NCBI GenBank assembly: GCA_030323885.1
Contig: CM059199.1
Coordinates: 42,965,347 to 43,029,346 of the forward strand
Source of the DNA: Branchipolynoe longqiensis
Lineage: Eukaryota > Annelida > Polychaeta > Phyllodocida > Polynoidae
Reading direction: 5' to 3'
Length of the DNA: 64,000 nucleotides
Part shown: in pieces, positions 22,481 to 33,970 of the stretch
Numbering within the stretch: position 1 is the stretch's first letter
Layout of the letters: every line of letters begins with the position of its first letter
Position numbers and translations under genes: made by a program
The notes under the pieces: generated by a model
The model's database searches: none
What the model was told of the DNA's origin: nothing
The model's input: the letters and a program-made list of their open reading frames with translations, nothing else

Positions 22481-23188
22481 CAACACAGTGCATCAGTATC
22501 TTAGTTAGTTATGTTGAATCAATTCTGTATATTTTGTTTGGTTTTGAAAATTTGATGTCTTCGGACTATGCAGCTTTAAATTGAACTACTCTGAATCCAC
22601 ATAATTCGTTGATCATACTAATCAAAGGCATTGTGTGTTCTATACAAATGCACATTGCATAAAACAATTACTAGCAGTTCCTAATGTAATCACGGGATTA
22701 TCGCCGTAGGTAATGACAAATGAGCTTCCAGCAAATCAATATCGGGGCAGGAATTCAGGGTCATGCTCTTAATCAACGTTCACTACATATATAAATACAT
22801 GTTATCTGGTGATGTCCCTTTTTTTTTGGTAAATGAATTATATTCATGTACATCTGTTGTCAGCGCCATAACACCGGTCTTCCGGCTAGACGTGTTGCAA
22901 ATCTTAATTTAATTATAGATTTAACTAAAGTGTCCCTAAAGCTGTATAATCTGCTGAAAGCATGACATTTATCAAAAGAAAGCAGTAACTCAGATTTGAT
23001 CTTGGGACTTTTATTAAATATTTATTGCAGTTTGGGGCTCCTGTAGGCCTTTTCTGCTGATATGGTTGTTAATGGGTAATACCGGAATGATAGATCCAGC
23101 ATGTTAGTATGTGCAGTACAGTTAATGTGGCCTCTTTTCACTTAAATATTCCCAAATTAAACTTTGAAATCATATTTATTTCAAACTA
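22481..23188. other. No gene recognised
   Basis: AT-rich with no repeat match in the window and no ORF of note. Confidence 0.45.
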
Positions 23189-23555
23189 CAGTAAAACCTC
23201 TCTAACTGACCACCTCCACATATCGAACACTCCACTATATTGATCACTTTATTTGGGTCTCAAACAATTGCCCATTCAATACCATTGTAACAAATGGACA
23301 ACTCCCTAAACCGACCACCTCCCTAAATGGACCATTTAAAGTTGGTCCCATTGTAGGTCGGTTTAGAGATGTTGTACTGTAATGTAAACAGGTTAAACTG
23401 ACCAACCTAATACGTATGCATAAATGGGCAATTCCCTAAACCGACCACCTCCCTAAATGGACCATTTAAAGTTGGTCCCATTGTAGGTCGGTTTAGAGAT
23501 GTTGTACTGTAATGCAAAGGAGGTTAAACTGACCAACCTAATACATATGCATATA
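23189..23555. mobile_element. Pogo/Tigger-like MITE with its right end duplicated
   Basis: Left 'CAGTAAAACCTCTCTAA' and right 'TTAGAGATGTTGTACTG' are imperfect inverted ends with TA on both sides (23187-23188, 23380-23381), typical of pogo-type elements. About 130 bp, including the right end and 40 bp of flank ('GGTTAAACTGACCAACCTAA'), is then tandemly repeated up to about 23555. Non-coding. Confidence 0.85.
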
Positions 23556-23770
23556 CAAGCTATGACAAGACTTCAAAACCTCCTTTCAAACATTATTAAT
23601 ACCTACACAGACAGTAGTGAATTACTCACAAAATCAACAGAAACACCAAATGTAGGCCTACTTGAACCCATTTCATATTATGGACTTCTAGCTAGGGAAC
23701 AGTAGAAAATTGAAATAATTGCCGAAGATTGGCCCAATTTCAATTAAAGCAAAATCCGCTTCTGAACTGT

Positions 23771-24079
23771 GTGTTCTCTTTGGCGGAGTGGCTAGAGTGT
23801 CTGACGTTTTTCTAGGTTGGACTCCTAAGCTGAAGGTAGGTGGTTCGATTCCCTGGGCCCCCACCTCTGCCAATTTGGATTTCCACTGCTGTGTCTAACT
23901 TACAGCATCATCAAAGCCCAGTTGCTCTCATACCATGTCTAATTGGTGTGCGAGGTAAAAAGTCCCTTGGGTCAGTAAAAGTGTAGGCTTGGGCTTTCTA
24001 TCAACAAACTGTCTATGGTGAAAACAATACTATTCAGACTTATCCATGATAGACACTATAAATCCTCAATAAATAAAAA
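23771..24079 (+). mobile_element. SINE-B, full length
   Basis: The tRNA head ('TGGCGGAGTGGCTAGAGTGT', B-box 'GGTGGTTCGATTCCCTGG') has a long variable-arm region like Leu or Ser tRNA. The body is 'CAATTTGGATTTCCAC', 'GGTCAGTAAAAGTGTAGGCT', and the 3' end is 'CACTATAAATCCTCAATAAA'. Confidence 0.93.
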
Positions 24080-24202
24080 GGCACACAAAAACTAGGGCAT
24101 GGTTCAACAATAATATAAGCAGTCAGATCTCTTTAAAGTATTTTGATATTCCTCCAATGCAGATGTTGTATGCCAATTGAATAAGTCTGCTTACCAGACA
24201 TG

Positions 24203-24442
24203 TTACTGGACTGTAAGGTGAGATATCAGTGATACTGGAAGTAGGATGAGCGCCACCTTTGGTGTAGTCTGAAGACTAGTCTTATTACACAGATTACCAC
24301 ACAACATCTTCAAATGATAAACTTCCTCTTAGGTGGGGCATATGCTGGCAGAAGGCTGGTAGCTCTTACATTTGACTGTATGATGATATCCATCACACTT
24401 TGCCAGGAAAATGTAATTCGGGTGAATAGGTTTGTGATACTC
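24203..24442 (-). pseudogene. Terminal exon of cysteine-rich secreted/GPI-type family, in-frame stop
   Basis: Reads after an acceptor 'CTCTCATTTCAG' as an 80-codon frame ending in a hydrophobic tail 'VALILLPVSLISHLTVQ' and TAA at 24203. It aligns with the intact exon at 50970-51220: 'SICPT', then 12 residues, then 'CGNLC', then 'QTTPKVALILL'. An in-frame TAA (24329-24331) sits where the intact copy has Asp in 'CPTDEE'. With this acceptor the frame is phase 0, not the phase 1 needed by the family's exon 1, a second lesion. The conserved donor after the stop ('GTAAGCA') is kept. A matching exon 1 lies at 27898-27952. Confidence 0.78.
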
Positions 24443-25354
24443 CTGAAATGAGAGTCTATTCCGTTGATATATTTCAGTATGTTAACTGGTAGGGTTTACT
24501 ATAGGAAAATGTCTTGATGGCTATATCCAGTGAAAATGTATTAACTGGCAATACATATTTATATTAATAGAAAGAGGCAAATCTGCTGCACCAAGTAAAT
24601 GACTATCAGCCACATTTGATGTTTCATCCATATGGTTGTGGGAGTCATGTGGGAGTCATGGGCATAACAAAAAACAGACAGTTGTGTACATGTACATAAA
24701 CATACAAGTTGTGAATTATCATCCTATGAAAATGGAACTTGATAGTCATGAGCAAGTAAATCCCAGAAGTAGGCATATCTATGTACATAGTTGTGTTTTC
24801 ACTCTATGTGGACCCCTGTATAATTGTATAAGGAAAGCATATTTCGGTCTTATTGGCAGGTGTGTATCCAGTGCAGTAGTTGGCTGGGTGTCACACAGCG
24901 CCCCATTTCAGTACAATCCCCTTGATATTATAATACGCATTCCACAGAATGAGTTGCATGTCTTACATCTCATATCATGGTGGTTTTGTTCAACTGGCAA
25001 ATAATATTCATATCATTAAAGAAAGCATCTGCTGGTTAGATATTTATTGTGTTCTAGCAGAATACACCTCATATGTGGCACCTGTTGCCTCAGGGCATTG
25101 TCAAGAATGAGTATGTGAGCCCTATGTGTTGTGTGTATATGTCACTGAACCCATGGTCAGCCCTCCCGGACCAGATTTGAGAGCATGCTCCTCCCCCTAT
25201 CCCCCCCACAGACTCTCCCCACCCTACAAAGTGCCACCATGGTTACTATTTAAGACAGATGAGGGGGTTGAAGAACACACATGTAGGAAGTGATATTTTA
25301 TTTATTTACAATAGTTGTTATGTTAGGACAATTTGGTTGTGAATGATGGGGGTG
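24443..25354. other. No gene recognised
   Basis: Would be intronic if exon 27898-27952 splices to 24442. No further exon of the family was found here. Confidence 0.45.
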
Positions 25355-25550
25355 GGGTGCACATGTATGTATGCATACACATGCATGCATACACATGCAT
25401 GTCTACATACATGTATGCATACACACCCATGTACACACATCCTTACATCCCTCCAAATAGCCATTAATCCATACATACATGCATACATGCATTCATACAT
25501 ACACACATACATACATACATACATACACACAAACAGACATACATACATCT
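25355..25550. repeat. (CATA)/(CATG) microsatellite
   Basis: Runs of CATACATG and CATA with interspersed CACA. ORFs over it (HTCMHTH, MYVCMYV) are artefacts. Confidence 0.93.
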
Positions 25551-26925
25551 TAGCTTGCAAGCCTGCAAGCCCGCAACTACACACACCCACCCTGGTAGGA
25601 GGGTGTGTGTGTGGTGGGTCAAAGCCCTGCGGTACAGCACCGGGAACACACTGTAAAGACATGAGCATGTAGTGTCTTTATCTTGGTTCATTTTGAACAT
25701 TAAATCCACAGTATATAGATATGAGTAAGTAACTAGCAGATTCGGTGCTGGAAACTTGGTGGTTGAAGGGAGGTATGTTGACCCATTTTGAACCAGGCTG
25801 GAGTACTCAATCACTAGGGCCCATGGGCACAGCTGGGATGGATGTGGCCCGGAGTATGGGCCGGGGTGGAGGCACAGGTGAGGATGTTCTGGGTGTGTGG
25901 GCACTGATTGTACTGATTGTGCTGATTAGAAAGAGTCGGAAATACATGGGAATAGCTACTGGTAACTAGAATACAGGGAAGGACAACTCAGTTGGTGTAC
26001 CCGTGAACACATTGGAGGATGCATGAGGTGGAGCTGAGGACATGACCATCTCAAAGGATGCATGCAGGGGAGCTTAGGACACAGTAGTCCAGAGGCAAAG
26101 TGGTAAACATAAAGGGTATATAAGGGGTGTGTAGAACCATTAAAAGCCAGTTCCACTCTGAAGCTCAAAGGACGATGGTGTTATTCATTCCTTGGGGAAC
26201 TCCCTTGGCAACCATCAATATCATCAGCTGACATGGTTGTGCTGAGCATAAGCCAAGCAGCAGCAGAGGCAGGGTTATGCAGGAGTATAATCCATAGAGA
26301 CACGAGACAACTCAGTAAACTGAACCCATGACACCGCAGCACGGCTGAATGGGGTTCTGACTTTACAACATGTCATGGCCATCTTGTAAAGACGTGTTGA
26401 CACAATGAGCTATGTAATGTAACTGTTTATTTAGAACCATCCGTGACCTAACATCATCGGTCATGACCCGGTCTGACCTCTGACCTCTTGTACATATATT
26501 ACACACCCCTGACACACGATCAGTAGGAACAGTGTGTGTGAGGGGAGGGTTGAGGGGTGCCGGTTGTCAGAAGCAGGTTGAAGCGGGCCTTGGTACTTCC
26601 TGCAGTGCCCTACTGCTCCACCCCTCACCCCCTGCCCCTCAATCCGCACACACTGCCACTGCCAGCAACATGTTCCCATGCCGCCCACACACACACTACA
26701 CACATATCCCTCCTCACACCTATGACTCACCCATTATCCCCCTCCCCTTACAAATTGTACGGTTTTGCGGGTTGCGGAAGAAATACCCCCCCATCTACCC
26801 CCTCATGCACACACTTCTACTGACTGTGTGTCAGGGGTGGCCATCACACGAGTTCCCTGTGCGCTGCCATAGTACCTACACACCCTCCTACAAGAGAGGG
26901 TGTTGTAAACACAAGCTAAGCCTGA
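25551..26925. other. No gene recognised
   Basis: Several ORFs of 70-146 codons overlap one another on both strands, with neither domains nor splice sites I can tie together. 26590-26720 is C-rich. Confidence 0.4.
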
Positions 26926-27066
26926 AAATATCTACATACACATACACATAAATATATAAGTATTATGTATGTGTATGTGCATGCGTATGCATGTGTATTC
27001 ATGCATATATGCATACATGAATGTATGCATGTATTGCTGTATCCATGCATGCATATATATGTATAT
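26926..27066. repeat. (TGTA)/(TGCA) microsatellite
   Basis: Alternating purine-pyrimidine stretch of GTATGTGTATG, GCATGC and ATATAT units, capable of forming hairpins. Confidence 0.85.
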
Positions 27067-27184
27067 GTCCTCCAAATGAGTGGAGAGTAGAGCCCTGCTC
27101 AGGAGGCATAGGCGTGCATGCTGGTACCTACCACCCCTGATGGGTGGGCCATGGGTGCAAGACACTGCAGAGTTTAATATGATA

Positions 27185-27390
27185 CTATTGATAGTGCATG
27201 GACTGATTAGCTCAGTGTCAGGATAACGTGACTGAGTGGGATATCAGGTGATGATACTGGTGGCCTGATTTCCCAGTGGAGCAGCATTATAAAGTCCCCA
27301 TGAATGCACGCTGTTACAAGTTGGTACCCGTCCTTTTATGGCCGTAAATGTTGCCAGGATGTAAGACTCCAGCTACCAACCAACTGCCTG
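27185..27390 (+). mobile_element. SINE-A, 5'-truncated
   Basis: 'GGACTGATTAGCTCAGTGTC' to 'CTCCAGCTACCAACCAACTG'. It is present at the same place in S2 copy 2, so it was inserted before the duplication. Confidence 0.9.
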
Positions 27391-27897
27391 TCCCTAGCTT
27401 TAATTGTCAGGTGGGCAGGCAAATAATTTGGTAAGGCTGTGTGACACGCTGCTTTGAACGCTGCGACATAATGAGGAAATTCTCGCTACCTCTCGCTGGA
27501 AATATCCAGCCAGATGATGTACCTCTGTATTGATTTGGGGTCAGTCAATAGGTGGGCATCGCTGGTAGTGCTAGATCTAGGATGTGCACAGTAGGTTATG
27601 ACAAGTCGGCTGGGTCAGGGACACAGGTGCAGATGTGCGGTACCATAGGGGACCATCCTCTCGCACCCATCCGAGCCGCCACCATCGTCAGGGGTATAGG
27701 GGAGGCCGACAACTGCTGCAGCCTTCTCAAAGTCTATATATCATCCCACTCACCTCATGTCGTTCTCACAGCAATTGGAGGTCAGTGGCACGGGTGTTAT
27801 TTTGTCAGATCTGTGTACAACGAAGCACCTCTTAAGTTGCAGTTCTATGACTGGAAGAAATACTGAGGTAATATATCAGTTAAGGTGGTGAACTTAC

Positions 27898-27952
27898 CAG
27901 AGGGCACTGCAATAAACAACAGGAGTAGGAGATGGGTAATGGATATAACCAT
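27898..27952 (-). CDS. Signal-peptide exon 1 of the cysteine-rich family
   Basis: 55 nt on the minus strand from ATG (27952) to a GTAAGT donor, coding 18 residues MVISITHLLLLLFIAVPS plus one nt (phase 1). The length, donor and hydrophobic h-region match the exons at 36022-36076 and 55340-55394, so this is a secretory signal exon. The matching terminal exon downstream at 24203-24442 carries a stop, so the gene may no longer be functional unless another terminal exon exists. Upstream, 'CCTACCTGCCAGTTGTCCTA' is conserved with the S2 copy. Confidence 0.72.
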
Positions 27953-28053
27953 GGATGTGATAAGGAATAGGACAACTGGCAGGTAGGTTCAGTGTGATCT
28001 TCCTTATCTGATGTGTTGTCAGCTAGTGATGGTGATTTTATTTATTGGGAATT

Positions 28054-28062
28054 CATTTATAA
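28054..28062 (-). promoter_or_regulatory. Possible TATA element upstream of exon 1
   Basis: On the minus strand 'TTATAAATG' lies about 100 bp upstream of the ATG at 27952 and is conserved in S2 copy 2 (about 57698-57706). Conservation may simply reflect the duplication. Confidence 0.3.
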
Positions 28063-28200
28063 TCTATCCTTCTAGATTCTGGCAAGTGTGTATCTCACTT
28101 TAATTGAAATGTAACCACCCCCCCCCCCCACTGAGTTGGAATAAATTCTGCAACTATGCAACAGATACATTGTTATGCATCGTGAACTCTGTCTGTATAG

Positions 28201-29394
28201 ATGGTTGCTGGGATCCTTATTTTCCTCCATGCTGGGCTCATTACTAGGCTGATTGCTTGGCAGGTTGCTGGACTCATTACTGAACTGGTTGAGCGGCTGG
28301 TTGCTAGGTTCCTTACTGCCCTCTATGTGGGCATATCGGTGCTGCCACTGTGGCTAGCAGCAAACTCAGACAGCAGATCTCAGGTCCGCTTGTGGAACAT
28401 GGCAGACAGGCCATTTGCCGTAATGGCTGCAGCCATCTGTTGTACACGTTGGCAATGGGGTCTGAGGGACTGATTTTGAATAGCGCCTCTCTGGTGGAAA
28501 ATGGGTGTGATGGGGGTGCGGGCTGTGGTGTGTGGGGCCGGGGGTAGTTTGCTCTGTAGTCAATATGGCAGAGTTCAAGCTGGAGAGGGGTTGAATCTAT
28601 AAGCGGACGCTGTTTAAATCTGCCGTCAAATTTTAATTGGCAACTTTGAGTGTTTTATTTTGATCAAATAAAATGGATTCTTGCAATCTCTCCCTCTCTC
28701 TGTCTCTCGCTCAATATTACACTTTTGGGGTGGTACAGTGAGTGTAGGTTGGGGGTGGGGGGTGGGTAGTGCTCAGTGCACAGGCAGGTGGCACCCTTCA
28801 TTGGATCTGAGGATGAGTCAGATGGAAGTCTAGCTGACTGGATAGGCTCTTCCATTCGATGACTCAGGGAGGAGTTAGGGCTTAGGAGCAGATGGAAAAC
28901 TTCTAGCCGTATTATACTCATGTAATGGCTTATACAGCATATATAGTACAGGTATATTCATTCCGGGGTCTTTTTTCTATTGTATACAATACCTATCGAG
29001 AATATTCCTGTGGTCCGACTGACACTGGCCAAGATCCAGTGGAGTAGAGGCAGACCGAAGCTGGCGATATTGGTGCAGTGCTAGGTTTTCTGAAGCATAA
29101 CTGTAATACAAATTTCATTCCATATCTATATTTTCACATAATACGTTATACAAGACATATACATGAAATAGAAAAAACCCAAAAGAGTGGTGGGTTGAGA
29201 TGATATATTATCTGGTATATTTATACATCATGTCATATATATGGTATACACTAATTATACATAAATAAATAGTTCCAACCTGCTACAGCATCTCTGATCG
29301 AGGCTAGTAGCGCCCCCAATCGGCCCCTGTTCTTACTAATCGTACCCGGCTGTCTGTGTCAGTCTCTGCCCGTGTCTCTGGTGAACTTCTAATG
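28201..29394. other. No gene recognised
   Basis: Contains a poly-C run near 28115 at its left margin, a CTCTC-rich stretch near 28690 and AT-rich sequence after 29080. The minus ORF at 28664-28921 has no recognisable domain. Confidence 0.4.
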
Positions 29395-29472
29395 GCATGA
29401 CCTAAGGCCACATTCAATCAGATTATTCTGACATTCAGTGAGATAGTCTGAGCCCTATCCTAATAATATGAT
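29395..29472 (-). mobile_element. SINE-A central fragment, degraded
   Basis: Weak match to the centre: 'CAGATTATTCTGACATTCAG' and 'GAGCCCTATCCTAATAATA'. Confidence 0.5.
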
Positions 29473-29569
29473 GCACATGAACCGTAAGACATAAACATGC
29501 ATAGTCCAATTAGAGCATACAACTTTTGATGCCAAATAACTCACCTAGCTTTGATCTAACATGTCCAAA

Positions 29570-29875
29570 AACCAGACGGGATAGCTGAATTAGTTAGGGC
29601 GTCCGTCTCCCATGTTGGTAGACCATGGTATCATGGGTTTGAACCCTGGTCGAGACAAACCAATGACTTAAAAATTGATACCTGTCGCTTCCTACCCAGG
29701 CACTTGGCATTGTTAGGATAGGGCAAGGACTGGTTGGCTCAATGCCAGGATAATGTGACTGAGTGGGATATCAGGTCATGATGCTGGTGGGCTGGTCTCC
29801 CAGTGGGGCAGCACTATAAAGTTGCCATGAGTGCACACTGTCACAAGTGTTAGGACGTAAAACAACAATAAACAA
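29570..29875 (+). mobile_element. SINE-A, full length (variant 2 head)
   Basis: 'ACCAGACGGGATAGCTGAAT', 'GGGTTTGAACCCTGGTCGAG', the complete body, and the tail 'AAACAACAATAAACAAAC'. Confidence 0.93.
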
Positions 29876-29879
29876 ACAA

Positions 29880-30100
29880 ACTACTGGTAATAGTAACAGT
29901 ACATAATCGGGTCACAGGATGACTGGTTCGGTCTGAATCAGAATCAGGTAACCTAGTGGGATGCCACATCATGGAGAAGGTGTTCTGGTCTCTCGCTTTG
30001 GCAACACTATAAAGTATCCATGAGTGCGCACTGTAAGAAGTATATATCCATCGTGATATAATGCTACATGTTGCTAGGACGCCAATCCCCAACATGAAAA
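29880..30100 (+). mobile_element. SINE-A, strongly diverged 3' half
   Basis: Order preserved ('GGATGACTGGTTCGGTC', 'AACACTATAAAGT.TCCATGA', 'GTTGCTAGGACGCCAA') but many substitutions. It abuts the preceding copy. Confidence 0.65.
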
Positions 30101-30584
30101 AACAAAACAAGGTGGGATTCCTAGTTCAATCATGGTGATATTACGTGCAAATATTGCTCACTGTTGCTAGGATGCAAAATGCCAACAAGAAAAACTAAAA
30201 AAGGTAATGTGCAAATATTACTTATCGTAATATTATATGCAAGTATTTGAGCAGATGATTGCAAAATTTGAGTCTTACATCTACACAGACTTCCCTTTGT
30301 GATTCCTCGCCAGTGTGTTCCACATCGATGCACCCCCATGGCAATGGAACTGATTTGGCACATGCAGAAAGGTCGGGGGTTCGAAGCCATCAATAGAAAT
30401 CATACGGTTCGGCAAATGACAGCTGGCTTGGCAAGAAGCAAATGATGTACAAAAGGAGGTCGGAGGAGTATAGGTTTAGTTGTCAGTGTCGAAGCGTGGG
30501 AAGGGTTGTCAGGAGCCTGGAGAAACATCACAAACTAAATGGGAATTGTTGGTTTGGGTTTCACAACCTGGCAACATCTAAGGT
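30101..30584. other. No gene recognised
   Basis: Two short near-repeats ('AATATTGCT..CGT', 'GTGCAAATATTAC') and no coding signal. Confidence 0.4.
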
Positions 30585-31240
30585 CATGTAACACGGTGGC
30601 CAAATCGGTATGGCGCAGCTCTTCGGTAAGGGAGATCGGGAGTGTGATTCCAGATCGAGTCAAACCAATGACTTATGCAATTTATATTTGTCACTTCCTC
30701 GCTTGGTGCTCAGCATTAATAGGATAGGATGTGGTGTTCTCTGTGGCGGAGTGGTTAGAGTGTCTGACTTTTTTCTAGGTCGGACTCCTAATCTGAAGGT
30801 CAGTGGTTCGATTCCCTGTGCCCCCACCTCTGCCAATTTGGATTTCCACCGCTGTGTATAACTTACAGCGTCATCAAAGGCCGGTTGCTCTCATACCATG
30901 TCTATGTGGTGTGGGAGGTTAAAAATCCCTTGGGTCGGTAAAAGTGTAGGCTCGGGCTTTCTATCGACAACTGTCTAATGGTGAAAACAAGCCTATTCAG
31001 GCTTATCCATGATAGTCAGTATAAATCTTCAACAAAAAAACAAAAAAAAGGGCAAGGACTGGTTAGCTCGGTGTCAGGATAATGTGACTGACTCGGATAT
31101 ATGTTTATGGTGCTGGCAGCCTGATTTCCTAGTGGGACAGCCCTATAACATTGCCATGAGTGCACACTGTCACAAGTCGGTACCCATCCTGATATGAGCT
31201 TAGATGTTGCCAGAACATAAATCTCGAACAGCCAACCAAC
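30585..31240 (+). mobile_element. SINE-A (variant 1 head) split by a nested SINE-B
   Basis: The head and early body lie at 30585-30733 ('CGGTGGCCAAATCGGTATGG'). The body resumes at 31049 ('GGCAAGGACTGGTTAGCTC') and ends 'CAGCCAACCAACC' at about 31240. Confidence 0.92.
30734..31048 (+). mobile_element. SINE-B, full length, nested in SINE-A
   Basis: 'GTGGCGGAGTGGTTAGAGTG', 'GTGGTTCGATTCCCTGTG', body and an A-rich tail 'CAAAAAAACAAAAAAAAG'. It interrupts the SINE-A 'AGGATAGGGCAAGG' block, so this SINE-B insertion is younger than its host. Confidence 0.94.
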
Positions 31241-31775
31241 CCTGACCACCAGCACCATTAGCCGATTTCCCACTCAGTCACATTATCCTTAGACTAAGCA
31301 AACACATTTTACTAAGTTGCGTTCATTTTGTAGCCCTGCGCCAACAGTTCTACACTGCAGACAGTATGCATGACCTTTTTACTAAGGTAAAACAGGAAAA
31401 CATTTGAGCCTTTTTGAGGGCAGCTGGACTGTACCACCTCATATTGTTTACCAAATAGATTCTATCAATTATTAATAAAACTTTTCTTTTTCTATGGGAA
31501 TTTGTTTCCCTTGACCACAAATATATGATTTTGAGCTTTCTAATTTAATGAGTGTCTTATTGGTGCATAATTGATTGTCTGATTTTACATGTAAAAGCGA
31601 TGGTTTGAACAAAAAATTAACATTTCTCACAGTGAATATGGCCTATGCTGCCGACACGGCGTAAAGCAACCACCAATCAATCAATCAAAACTAAGCAAAC
31701 CAGTCCTTGTGTGAAGCCTTGTGCCTAGTAATGCCGAGCGCCAGGCTAGGTAGCGACAAGCAAATGCTCTACGCA
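31241..31775 (-). mobile_element. SINE-A fragment split by a nested LINE tail
   Basis: The centre lies at 31241-31303 and continues at 31690-31775 ('CCAGTCCTTGTGTGAAGCC', 'ATGCCGAGCGCCAGGCTAGG'). The LINE insertion site duplicates 'ACTAAGCAAAC'. Confidence 0.88.
31304..31689 (+). mobile_element. 5'-truncated I/Nimb-like LINE with RNase H C-terminus
   Basis: Includes the last codons of the RNase H-bearing ORF ('ALRQQFYTADSMHDLFTKV' then 'KQENI', stop at about 31405), the whole 3' UTR and a (TCAA)n tail. The 11-bp target duplication 'ACTAAGCAAAC' (31293-31303, 31690-31700) is exact. Same family as 40760-42018. Confidence 0.95.
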
Positions 31776-31814
31776 GGATTCCCACCAATCGGTGGCAATC
31801 CTCTGATGGCAGTG

Positions 31815-31920
31815 GAACCCGCACATTCGAACCCTGGTCTAGTCAAACCAATGGCTTAAAAATTGGACGCTTCCTAGCCAGGCGCTCAGCATTTTTAGGC
31901 TAGGTCAATCCCAATAAGGC
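31815..31920 (+). mobile_element. SINE-A fragment
   Basis: 'ATTCGAACCCTGGTCTAG', 'GAGTCAAACC'-like junction and 'TTCCTAGCCAGGCGCTCAGC'. Both ends are missing. Confidence 0.8.
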
Positions 31921-32263
31921 CTAGATCACCTAAAAGAGGATCTGTAAGTTAATCTGTAAGTTAATAAGAACTGAACACTGAATCAGAATTGCTGTAAATT
32001 GCCTTTATTTGTATACTTCTGGAAGACCGTTCTATCAATGGGGAGAACACAATTATGGAGAGAATAGGCTGTCTACTGAAATATCTCAATCAACCATTAA
32101 AGAATTAAATCAAATGTACTTGAAATTGACATTTTAATAATATGTAAAAAATGAAAGATTAATGTGCTTGGCTTGTATTTTCGATACGGTTCGCCAATGT
32201 GTACTCCAGATGGTAGCACTAGATTGTATAGTGATGCAAGGCCCAACACACTTCTCTGAAAGA

Positions 32264-33970
32264 GAAATTTCCTTTAGAACCAGAGCTTTATAGCATATTT
32301 ACCTTTAACAGGCCAATTTATTCTTTCTTAGTGAGAACATTTATTAATAGTATGCAAGAGATTACTACCTATGTTTATCAATCAACTGCTGCTGACTTGT
32401 CCGCTATATTTCCTGTTGATGCAAGCAGTACCAGGACCCATTGAGCATCTACATGCTCTATAGTATAATATAGCATAACATGTGTATAATTAGATATAGC
32501 ATGCTGAGTGATCTGGCATCTGCCCATTTGAAATAACATCACTCCCTCTAGAGATGAGAAGTAGCAGATATCCTATATGTTTGCAAATTCCTGTTTGTGT
32601 TGCTTGTTAATCAACCAGGCCTTTAATTTATTTCATTCTTCATTAGGACACTTTCTAATAGTTTCCTATTATATTTATGCCAAGAAATATGTGAGCATCG
32701 GTCATGTTATTTTGGCAACATGGGTAAATTACATGCGACAAGGGAAGGTTTTGCTGCCACCTATGGTTTGGTGAGCTACACATGCGCCCTCTGTACTGTA
32801 CTCTCGGAACCCTTACCCACTTCCGCTCGATGCTCGACTGGACTCTCTGAGCTTACACTATGTGGCACCACCACCACTACCCACCAGGGCCTGTATGCAG
32901 GAGTCGGTGGTAGCGGTGTTACAGCCTATTACCGGTTAGCTATCGCCGACGTCGGGAACTGTGTCAAGTGGTATGCAGGAGCACGTAACACTTTCATTAT
33001 AGCTAAACATGAATTTATTTATAGAAATGGGAAATCCCTCTGCATCTGTAGCCATATATTAGGCTTAAATATGTTAAATGCTATCATATTTAACAGAATT
33101 AGATACGCAATAAGTGAAATTTGATGAAATTAACCCTAAATTTGAAGCAATATTAATGCTTCCGCCGCAACGGTGGCGATATAAATATTTTCGAACCGAC
33201 GAATGCAAGCAACCGCCGCCGCCGCCAGTATGGAAAGCGACGTCGATGCGGCGGCAGCGATTTGTTTACTTTACATTCGTCGATTCGAAAATATAAATAT
33301 TAATGCGGCGGCAGCATTAATATTGCTTCGAATTTAGAGTTAATTTAATAAAATGTCACTTATTGCGTATGTAATTCTGTTAAATATGACAGCATTGAAT
33401 AGATTTGGGCCTAATGAACTCGCTATACCTCCTATTTTTCAGGGGTAGGGTAACACCGGTTAAGCTTTTGGTGTTAGGCCTATCACCGCCTCGTGCATGC
33501 CATTTTTCGCCGCTACCCGGGAAATTCCCGCCAAACACCATTTTGCCACGCTAACACTGACTCCTGCATACGGCCCCAGCTACGTTGGCAAGTACTCAAT
33601 GAACGGACATCACTTCTGGTAGGCTCATGGCTGCATCGAGCACCTCTCAACCAGACACAAAATCATTGACACATCTACACATTTTCTTGACTGCCCACCC
33701 AGCCCTACAATCACACAGTTCTCAGGCATTACGGTTGAGTGCCAGGGTTTTCTGGATTCGAAATCTTAACCTGCTGATCACTTGACTTCTGACTTGAATG
33801 ACTTCTTAACTACTTATGTGATAATACATTTCCAATGCCTGTAGTTCCTTGTTGTTTCGTGAATTATGCAAATACTACATTTCTGACCCTTTTCAAGGCT
33901 TAATCCCCATATTTTGTATATTCTAGGAGAGACATTGGGGAGTGATATTATATTGAGGTAAGTCAGATTA
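32264..33970 (+). repeat. Ancient segmental duplicate S1, copy 2
   Basis: Collinear with 11661-12410 but expanded by the inverted-repeat element at 32886-33577 and adjoining sequence. Its right end 'GAGGTAAGTCA' lies 650 bp downstream of the decayed terminal exon at 34623-34770. Confidence 0.78.
32886..33577. mobile_element. Inverted-repeat element, family C, with palindromic core module
   Basis: Outer ends 'GGGCCTGTATGCAGGAGTC' and the complement 'GGGGCCGTATGCAGGAGTC' match. Inside, the core module occurs twice in opposite orientation (about 33062-33170 and 33305-33415; 'ATCATATTTAACAGAATTA' and 'TAATTCTGTTAAATATGA'), separated by GC-rich CCGCCGCCG sequence. The whole unit can fold back on itself. 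The 134-codon ORF at 32720 overlaps its left end and is not supported as a gene. Confidence 0.87.

Larger units (their letters stand above)
27160..28200 (-). repeat. Segmental duplicate S2, copy 1
   Basis: Collinear with 56815-57850 over its whole length, from 'TTTAATATGATACTATTGAT' to 'CATCGTGAACTCTGT', at an estimated 85-90% identity by eye. It contains a shared 5'-truncated SINE-A (27185-27390) and the family's exon 1 (27898-27952). Confidence 0.93.

Noticed and set aside
25318..25672. Cysteine/tyrosine-rich ORFs (MYVCMYV repeats)
   Set aside because: They are translations of the (CATA)n microsatellite.
27552..27866. 105-codon ORF conserved in S2 copy 1
   Set aside because: The frame is not maintained in S2 copy 2 (deletion near 57480 and shifts), so it shows no coding constraint.
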